DNA of 64,000 nucleotides from Plantactinospora sp040120695 (GTDB lineage: Bacteria > Actinomycetota > Actinomycetes > Mycobacteriales > Micromonosporaceae): assembly GCF_040120695.1 (NCBI RefSeq), contig NZ_JBEEAC010000030.1, positions 6,111-70,110 on the forward strand. The letters are read 5' to 3'. Numbering within the stretch: position 1 is the first letter of the stretch; every line of letters begins with the position of its first letter. Position numbers and translations under genes: made by a program. Positions 58,679 to 64,000 of the stretch are shown here, piece after piece. The notes under the pieces are model-generated. The model saw only the letters and a list, made by a program, of their open reading frames with translations, was not told the DNA's origin and did no database searches.

Positions 58679-59991
58679 GCCGGCCAGGGTAGCCGGGTGG
58701 AGAGCCGGAACGTCCCGCCGACCACACCGTGCTCGATGGTCCCGCCGTCCAGGGCCAGCCGCTCGGCGAGCCCGGTCAGCCCGGCACCGGCACCGGGAAG
58801 GTCGGCCGCCGTACGCGGGGACGGCAGCGGATTGGTGATCGTGGCGGCGATGCCGCTGCCGGGATCGACCTCCACCCGTACCGTCACCTCGGTCCGGCCG
58901 GCGTGTTTCCGGGCGTTGGTCAGACCCTCCTGGACCGTGCGGTAAACCGTACGCTGCACCGCCGGCCGTAGCGACTCGGCCGCACCGGGCGGGCAGACCA
59001 TCTCGAACACCACCCGCTGACCGGCCGCCTGCGCCTCCTGGACCAGTCGGAGGATGTCGGCCAGCCTCGGCTGCGGCGCCGACCGGTCGTCCGTACCGGA
59101 GTCCGGGTGCGGCTCGCCGCCATCCCGGTCACCCCGCTCCGGCCGCAGTACGGCGAGCACGTCGCCCAGCTCGACCAGGGCCTGTCGGGCGTTGTCCCGG
59201 ATCACCTCGATCGCCCCGCCCAGCTCCGTCGCGCCCAACGGCGCCCCGGCACCGGCGTCGGACTGCGCCGTCCGGTACGCCAACGCGCCCGCGTGCACCG
59301 AGATCAGCGAGATCCGGTGCGCCAGTACGTCGTGCATCTCCCGGGCGATCCGCTCCCGCTCGGCCCGGCGGGCCCCGGCCAGTCGGCGCCGCTGTTCGGC
59401 ACGCTCCCGGTCGACCTCCCGGCGCAGGTTGGTGATGAGTTGCCGACGGGCCCGGACCGCGATCCCCCAGCCGAGCGGCACCAGGTACATCAGCAGAACC
59501 ATCGTCAGGTACGCCCACCGGGTGACGCCGGGCGGCGGATTCTCATATCCGAACGCCAGCGAGGGCACCAGGTGCAGCACGGTGAGCAGGGCCGCCGGCA
59601 GCCAGTTGCGGTGCACCGCGACGGTGAGCACCATCACCAGGGCCGCGCCGAGCCCGGTGGCCGCCAGCGCCACCACCAGCACCATCGCGACGCCGAGGAG
59701 GATCGGGAAACGCCGCCGCCACCACAGGGCCAGGCAGCCGACGGCACCGACCCACGGGTCGATCGTGAGCATCCAGCCGGGGATCGTGTCGACGTAGTGC
59801 AGCGGTACGCTGCGCCAGGTCCACGCCCACACGAGCATCGCCAGGCCGAAGAGCACGAGATCCACGAGCCAGTCCCGGATGGTGCGCCGGCGCCGGCCCG
59901 TACCGCCGGGTCCGGTGGGGGCGGACCCGGATGGCACGGCGGTGCCGGCCCAGCCTCGACCGGGCCACCGAAGGCGTCGGGCCAGCTCCAT
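58675..59991 (-). CDS. NarL-type sensor histidine kinase
   Basis: A 438-residue sensor kinase with about five or six spans (42-62, 80-90, 97-128, 132-147, 160-180), a HisKA_3 box with phospho-acceptor His220 (RIAREMHDVLAHRISLI) and an ATPase domain (VQEGLTNARKHAGRTEV, GAGLTGLAERLALDGG). The GTG/ATG at 59991 gives a 36-residue Arg-rich cytoplasmic N-terminus. The sensor is membrane-buried without a large external loop, as in kinases sensing membrane stress or antibiotics. Its gene is immediately next to IS3 remnants but is intact. Confidence 0.93.
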   Translation of the reverse strand: MELARRLRWPGRGWAGTAVPSGSAPTGPGGTGRRRRTIRDWLVDLVLFGLAMLVWAWTWRSVPLHYVDTIPGWMLTIDPWVGAVGCLALWWRRRFPILLGVAMVLVVALAATGLGAALVMVLTVAVHRNWLPAALLTVLHLVPSLAFGYENPPPGVTRWAYLTMVLLMYLVPLGWGIAVRARRQLITNLRREVDRERAEQRRRLAGARRAERERIAREMHDVLAHRISLISVHAGALAYRTAQSDAGAGAPLGATELGGAIEVIRDNARQALVELGDVLAVLRPERGDRDGGEPHPDSGTDDRSAPQPRLADILRLVQEAQAAGQRVVFEMVCPPGAAESLRPAVQRTVYRTVQEGLTNARKHAGRTEVTVRVEVDPGSGIAATITNPLPSPRTAADLPGAGAGLTGLAERLALDGGTIEHGVVGGTFRLSTRLPWPA

Positions 59992-60109
59992 ACACCGAGC
60001 CTACAAACGGCCGGTCCCACCGAAGGGCTGGTCAACCGGCCAACAGCCCTGGCCAGCCGACCAGAACCGATGGCCGACCGGCAGCAGCGCCGGGCCGGGT
60101 CCGTACCGC

Positions 60110-60677
60110 AACGTCCAAGGATGGGACCGCAGCAGACCTGATCCGGCGAGCCTTCACCGCACCGGCACCGAATGTCGCCTGGTGCGGCGACATCACCGAG
60201 ATCGTCACTGACGACGGCAAGCTTTACCTGGCCACCGTGATCGACCTGTACTCCCGGCGGATCCTTGGTTACGCGATGGGCGCGCACCATGACACCAGCC
60301 TGGTTGTCGCCGCGCTGAACATGGCCGCGGTCACCCGCGGCGGCGACGTGGCTGGGGTGATCTTCCACAGTGATAGGGGTAGCGAATACTGCTCGGCCGA
60401 CTTCGCCCGCGCCTGTGCCCGATGGAAGGTGCGGCAGTCGATGGGCCGGGTCGGCTCGTGCTTCGACAACGCCGTCGCCGAGGCCACCTTCTCCACCCTC
60501 AAGGTCGAGTACGTCCACCGCCGCCGGTTCCGTACCCGTAACGAGGCCCGCATCAAGATCGCCACCTGGATCACCGACTTCTACAACAACCGACGCCGGC
60601 ACTCCGTCTGCGACGGACGCTCACCGATCAACTACGAACGATCAACGGTCCGGGCTCAGGAGGCCCAAGCCGCATAA
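60110..60677 (+). pseudogene. IS3-family transposase (OrfB) 3' part, copy 1
   Basis: The open frame encodes the rve integrase domain of an IS3-family OrfB: AWCGDITEI (first Asp), GVIFHSDRGSEY (second Asp), and NAVAEATFSTLKVEYVHRRR (catalytic Glu). It continues to the normal end (HSVCDGRSPINYE). The N-terminal half with the HTH_21 domain and all of OrfA are missing; the frame loses similarity before about 60110. It therefore cannot transpose alone. It ends just before an IS end sequence at 60680-60708. Confidence 0.88.
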
Positions 60678-60679
60678 CG

Positions 60680-60708
60680 GAGTCCTCCACGATTCCAGGG
60701 GATTGACA
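60680..60708 (+). repeat. IS3 right-end sequence, first copy
   Basis: 29 bases ending GGGGATTGACA, right after the transposase stop of copy 1, and repeated with one mismatch at 61067-61095 after copy 2. IS3-family terminal repeats begin TG and end CA, so this is read as the right end. The first copy abuts directly on the interior of the second IS copy. Confidence 0.75.
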
Positions 60709-61064
60709 TGGCCGCGGTCACCCGCGGTGGCGACGTCGCTGGAGTGATCTTCCACAGCGACAGGGGCAGCGAATACTGCTCGGCCGACTTCGCCCGGGCG
60801 TGCGCCCGCTGGAAGGTACGCCAGTCGATGGGCCGGGTCGGCTCGTGCTTCGACAACGCCGTGGCCGAGGCCACCTTCTCCACCATCAAGGTCGAGTACG
60901 TCCACCGTCACCAGTTCCGCACCCGTACCGAGGCCCGGCTGAAGATCGCCACCTGGATCACCGACTTCTACAACCGCCGACGCCGCCACTCCGTCTGCGA
61001 CGGACGCTCACCGATCGACTACGAACGATCAACCACCCGCGTCCTGGAGAGCCAGGCCGCATAA
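60708..61064 (+). pseudogene. IS3-family transposase (OrfB) 3' part, copy 2
   Basis: A second, more truncated copy of the same OrfB, 118 residues from MAAVTRGGDVAGVIFHSDRG to the stop. It aligns with copy 1 from its position near 60319 to the end, with only scattered differences (FSTIKVEYVHRHQ, PIDYERSTTR). It keeps the second Asp and Glu but lacks the first Asp. Its 5' junction is exactly the end sequence of copy 1, so a copy was cut by another copy or by recombination between ends. Confidence 0.87.
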
Positions 61065-61066
61065 CC

Positions 61067-61095
61067 GAGTCCTCCACGATTCCAGGGGATCGACA
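61067..61095 (+). repeat. IS3 right-end sequence, second copy
   Basis: Second copy of the 29-base end (GAGTCCTCCACGATTCC... to ...GGATCGACA), differing from 60680-60708 by one base. It closes the IS3 remnant. The ABC exporter genes start about 70 bases further on the other strand. Confidence 0.75.
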
Positions 61096-61166
61096 CTGGG
61101 GTGGCGATGGCGGGGTGAGGGTGAACAGGCTCCGTTCGGGTTCCTCCGATGGTCGGGCGACGGGAC

Positions 61167-61760
61167 CTACCCGTACTCCTCGTGGGGTTCCAATCCGCGT
61201 GCGCCGGCACGAGAGAACAGCGAGCCGCCCGCCACCGCTATGAGCATGCCTACGGTGAGGTTCGCTGCGCTCGGATGTGCCAAGACCACGTCCCACCACA
61301 CCTCGCCGTGCTTTGAGAAGTAGCAGATAAGGAGATAGAGCAGTGGCGCCGCCGCGACGTAGCGCATCGGCAGGATCGTCGAGACTGCGAACGTCGTGGA
61401 CGCGCAAAAAATCGCACCGCGCGTTACCGGGAGGAAGAACCACCACGATTCGAGGATGAGGCACACTGCCGCAACCCCGGACAGGATTGCGAGCATCAGA
61501 CCAGCCACCAGCATTGCCCGGAACGGCCAGAGGGTTCGTGCCGCAGTCAACTCCGCCGCGTCGGACTGCGGCAGGGTGAGTAGCACGGCTGAGATGCAGG
61601 ACGCTACACAGAGTGCGAAGATCGGCGCACCGAGGTTTGGAACGTACGCGTACCTCGACTGCGGCGGTATCTGCCCGGCAAGGAAACAAGACACCCCAAT
61701 TCCTGCGACCATCAGTGTCGCTGCCCAACCGACTCTGTGCACCCGAATGAAGATGTACAC
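61167..61760 (-). CDS. ABC exporter-associated membrane protein
   Basis: A 197-residue protein with about five or six hydrophobic spans (ATLMVAGIGVSCFLAGQI, IFALCVASCISAVLLTL, AMLVAGLMLAILSGVAAVCL, VAAAPLLYLLICYF, LTVGMLIAVAGGSLF). Its GTG start follows the stop of the upstream membrane gene without a gap (TAGGTG). It is the third gene of the ABC unit and probably a second permease-like subunit. No known motif. Codon use is less GC-extreme than in the rest of the window. Confidence 0.75.
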   Translation of the reverse strand: MYIFIRVHRVGWAATLMVAGIGVSCFLAGQIPPQSRYAYVPNLGAPIFALCVASCISAVLLTLPQSDAAELTAARTLWPFRAMLVAGLMLAILSGVAAVCLILESWWFFLPVTRGAIFCASTTFAVSTILPMRYVAAAPLLYLLICYFSKHGEVWWDVVLAHPSAANLTVGMLIAVAGGSLFSRAGARGLEPHEEYG

Positions 61761-62552
61761 CTATAGTCCGCCGAGCGCTTCGTCTGTCGTCGCTGAGGCG
61801 CCGTTTGTGGAGAGGAGGGCGATACCTACGACCAGGAGGAGGCCGGTTACCCACAGGAAGGAGGAAGGAAGGCGGCGGGGATTGGCCATGGTGGCCGCGG
61901 AGCCACCGAGCAGCGCAAGCGTAACGCCCGCGAACCAGAAGATTTCTCCGGCGACCCACATCGGCTGCACGGTTCCGGAGAGCTGGTCTCCGAAGCCGGT
62001 GCCCAACCACTGCATCCACGAGTCGTCGCCGACGATCGAGAAGGTTGCTGCGAATAGGTAACTGGCTACAAATGCGGCCGGCACAGCAAGAAAGGGGCGG
62101 AGGAAAGCTCCGACAAACTGACCGATCGCGACGCTGACGAACAAGGCTGCTATAGACACCGCAATGACAGCGACGGCCGGAAACGCGGCTGCCGTCAAGC
62201 CCGAGCGGACGCCAGACACGACCACGAAGAGGATCCAGCCTGCGGAGAGCGGCACCGCAGCCGAGACGAACTGAACTGCCGTGCGACGAAGCGGCGTCCG
62301 CGCGGCGGTGACCGTGTAGTCACGTCCAGAAAACCGGCTATGGCGTGCTGCGAGCAATGCAGTCAAGGCACTACCGACGGCGCCTGCCAGGATCAGCGAT
62401 TCCAGTTGACGTCCGGCCAGCTCTTGAAGGTTTCGGGGCTGGTCGGCAATCCGCAGAAGGTAATCTGCGAGGTCATAACTCAAGAAGGCGACAAGAGCGA
62501 CGATGACGATCGTTGCGTACCGCCGGTCGAGATAGAAGCGGGCGGCGCTCAT
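61761..62552 (-). CDS. ABC transporter permease subunit
   Basis: A 263-residue membrane protein with about six spans (TIVIVALVAFLSYDLADYLL, LILAGAVGSALTALLAA, PLSAGWILFVVVSGV, FPAVAVIAVSIAALFVSVAIGQFV, AVPAAFVASYLFAATF, IFWFAGVTLALLGGSAA), like ABC-2-type permeases of small actinobacterial exporters. The ATG overlaps the stop of the ATPase gene by one base (TAATG). It works with the ATPase encoded upstream. Confidence 0.82.
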   Translation of the reverse strand: MSAARFYLDRRYATIVIVALVAFLSYDLADYLLRIADQPRNLQELAGRQLESLILAGAVGSALTALLAARHSRFSGRDYTVTAARTPLRRTAVQFVSAAVPLSAGWILFVVVSGVRSGLTAAAFPAVAVIAVSIAALFVSVAIGQFVGAFLRPFLAVPAAFVASYLFAATFSIVGDDSWMQWLGTGFGDQLSGTVQPMWVAGEIFWFAGVTLALLGGSAATMANPRRLPSSFLWVTGLLLVVGIALLSTNGASATTDEALGGL

Positions 62553-63298
62553 TACCGCCTCCCTGTGAGTGCCGCGTACCCTCCATGAACGGTGGGAACT
62601 TGCTCGCCGGCCACCTCGGCCCGAGCTGCCAGCGCGTCCACAGTTCCCTGGAAGATCGACCTACCGCCCAGCATCACCACGACGTTCGAGCAGACGGACG
62701 CGACATCCTCAAGTAGATGGGTGCTAAGCAAAACAGCGTGATTGCGCCCCAGTTCTGAGACGAGTGCACGAAAACGCTCCCGCTGATCAGGATCGAGTCC
62801 GGCTGTTGGCTCGTCCAACAGAATCAAGTCAGGGTCGTTCACTAGTGCCATCGCGATGCCGAGCCGTCGCAGCATTCCGCCCGACAATGCTCGCGTCCGC
62901 GACTGTGCGCGATCGGCCAGTTCAACCTGTTCAAGCACGATTTTCGCTTTGCGCATGGCCGCCGCATTCGTTAATCCCTTCAGCCAGCCCACATACGCCA
63001 CCTGGTCGATTGCGCTGAGATGACTCAGCACCAACGGCTGCTGCGCGGCGTAGCCTATACGGCTGCGTAGGTCATCCAGTTTGTGCGTGGCGCGCGCATC
63101 CTCTCCGAATAGCTGGAGGGTCCCGCCTTGTAATGGTATCGCCGTCGACAGTGCTCGCACCAGGGTTGTCTTGCCTGCGCCGTTCGGGCCGATCAGCCCT
63201 GTGACGCCGGTCGACAGTTTGAGATCGACTGAGTAGACAACGGTGCGGCGTCGAATGCGTATTTCGGCGTCTCGAAGATCCACGATAGGATCGCTCAC
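62552..63298 (-). CDS. ABC transporter ATP-binding protein
   Basis: A 248-residue ATPase with Walker A (GLIGPNGAGKTTLVRAL), Q-loop (GYAAQQPLVL), signature (RALSGGMLRRLG), Walker B (LILLDEPTAGLDPDQ) and H-loop (LLSTHLLEDV). It has the length of ABC-2-type exporter ATPases. The GTG at 63298 is the likely start; an in-frame GTG at 63334 would add 12 residues. Two TTA leucine codons are in frame (residues 56 and 109), which in Streptomyces-like bacteria tie translation to the late-expressed bldA tRNA. The unit is near IS remnants and less GC-rich, so it may be acquired. Confidence 0.92.
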   Translation of the reverse strand: MSDPIVDLRDAEIRIRRRTVVYSVDLKLSTGVTGLIGPNGAGKTTLVRALSTAIPLQGGTLQLFGEDARATHKLDDLRSRIGYAAQQPLVLSHLSAIDQVAYVGWLKGLTNAAAMRKAKIVLEQVELADRAQSRTRALSGGMLRRLGIAMALVNDPDLILLDEPTAGLDPDQRERFRALVSELGRNHAVLLSTHLLEDVASVCSNVVVMLGGRSIFQGTVDALAARAEVAGEQVPTVHGGYAALTGRR

Positions 63299-63654
63299 AT
63301 CTCCGACCCTTCCCTTAGGGAGCTTGGGCGCCACCCTAGCACTGGATTACATCGCTGACTAGCAATGCCAACGAACTCCGGAGTGTCGTCGTGGGTCGGC
63401 TGCGGGTGTGCGGACATGGGCGCTGGTCCGGTCTCGTCTGAGTTGATCCAAGCGCATCCTCCCCGCTGTTCCCAGTTTGATCTACGCCTCGATGTAGGGT
63501 CGACTCGGGAGGGTGGCCCGGGAAACGCGGACCGTCGAAGTGGCCGGCGCCGCGCCCCGGGCCAACCCACGAATACGAGGTGGGCTGCTCTCTAACAAGA
63601 CTTCCGGGTAGTCCTGCCGCTCAGTAGCGACGGTGGTCCCCGCCGAGCAGGGCG
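63299..63654. other. Non-coding region upstream of the ABC operon
   Basis: About 350 bases with no supported gene. Short open frames exist on both strands but have no ribosome site and no family-like sequence. It should contain the promoter of the ABC operon, but no clear -10/-35 pair was found. Composition is mixed, with A/T-rich patches. Confidence 0.5.
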
Positions 63655-63999
63655 TCAACAATTCATGGTGCGTCCCGAACTCTGATTAGCCGGCTCGGAG
63701 TTGATCTGCGACTCGATGTAGATGGTGTCATCGTCCTGGCAGGTCGTGGTCGAAACCGTCTCGCTTCTATCGTTCGTGAACGTCACCGATTCCTGATCAT
63801 GCGTGACGTCAGGCTGGTTGTTGCGGTCCTCCTTGATGCGCCCCCATAGCGTTGCAGGAGAAACGGTGGTGGTGCAGTGAAGTGATCTCAACGACTTTGC
63901 GGTAGGTACTTGTACTCGAAATGGGTCAGGTGCAAGGCTGCGGCGATGATGTCTCCGATTCGGCGGGGGCTGGCGGTCGTATGTCGTAGCGTCTTCCAT
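63655..63999 (-). CDS. Hypothetical protein, partial or frameshifted
   Basis: A minus-strand frame that runs to the window edge. The last 70 codons look protein-like: TTVSPATLWGRIKEDRNNQP, DQESVTFTNDRSETVSTTT, DDTIYIESQINSEPANQSSG, ending RTMNC. Alternating polar and hydrophobic residues and two Cys suggest a small secreted beta-rich domain. The first 45 codons are Arg/Pro-rich and look non-coding, so the true start may be inside or in another frame. I do not recognise the family. Confidence 0.35.
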   Translation of the reverse strand: MEDATTYDRQPPPNRRHHRRSLAPDPFRVQVPTAKSLRSLHCTTTVSPATLWGRIKEDRNNQPDVTHDQESVTFTNDRSETVSTTTCQDDDTIYIESQINSEPANQSSGRTMNC

Positions 64000-64000
64000 C

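Overview
The window is very GC-rich, uses GTG and TTG starts freely, packs genes tightly with ATGA/TTGA overlaps, and carries families typical of filamentous actinomycetes: an AfsR/SARP-type regulator, LuxR regulators, NarL two-component pairs, MMPL, PhoD, an RHS protein and a second EF-G. The family mix suggests a chromosomal segment of a Micromonosporaceae-like actinomycete. This is inferred from content only; no rRNA or other taxonomic marker is present.

Layout. 1-9.9 kb: two-component kinase (33-1484), MMPL exporter, Cu-monooxygenase-like lipoprotein, an orphaned response regulator whose kinase is destroyed, a divergent ArsR-type regulator/MFS pair, transposase remnants linked to two copies of a hairpin repeat, and a tRNA-Gly-like 3' fragment that may be an old attachment site. 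10.0-12.4 kb: Tat-exported PhoD phosphatase with a coupled FnIII/discoidin-like protein. 12.5-21.7 kb: a compact biosynthetic cassette without PKS or NRPS (LuxR regulator, aldehyde dehydrogenase, acyl-CoA dehydrogenase, class III aminotransferase, SRPBCC protein, P450, R2-like diiron oxygenase, methyltransferase). Two identical-architecture palindromes (CATCCC-N9-GGGATG) lie in its two promoter regions and are candidate operators of the LuxR regulator.

21.8-34 kb: acetyltransferase, amino acid permease, Lrp regulator, a 1045-residue SARP/NB-ARC/TPR regulator, a secreted repeat protein, a membrane protein, a D-threonine aldolase/D-serine dehydratase-like enzyme, and an unusual fusion of an Hsp70-type ATPase, one membrane span and an extracytoplasmic family-3 solute-binding domain (30844-33090). 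34.2-41.6 kb: a CDP-alcohol phosphatidyltransferase facing a coupled operon (dehydrogenase, PTPS-like protein lacking catalytic residues, GT4, methyltransferase, flippase-like membrane protein), then a RibD-type reductase diverging from GTP cyclohydrolase II; together these suggest an uncharacterised pathway. 41.8-47.2 kb: CE7 esterase, 2H-phosphoesterase-like protein, cytosolic subtilase with partner alpha/beta hydrolase, and an RsbW-like ATPase.

47.4-60 kb: a 2085-residue secreted RHS protein whose tail is a membrane-like segment plus four 16-residue beta-solenoid-like repeats instead of a recognisable toxin, a secreted phosphodiester glycosidase, an EF-G paralogue, a solute-binding-protein stub and a NarL/HK pair. 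60.1-64 kb: two nested IS3 remnants, a three-gene ABC exporter of different base composition whose ATPase has TTA codons, and a poorly coding end. Terminator-like hairpins separate most convergent gene pairs.
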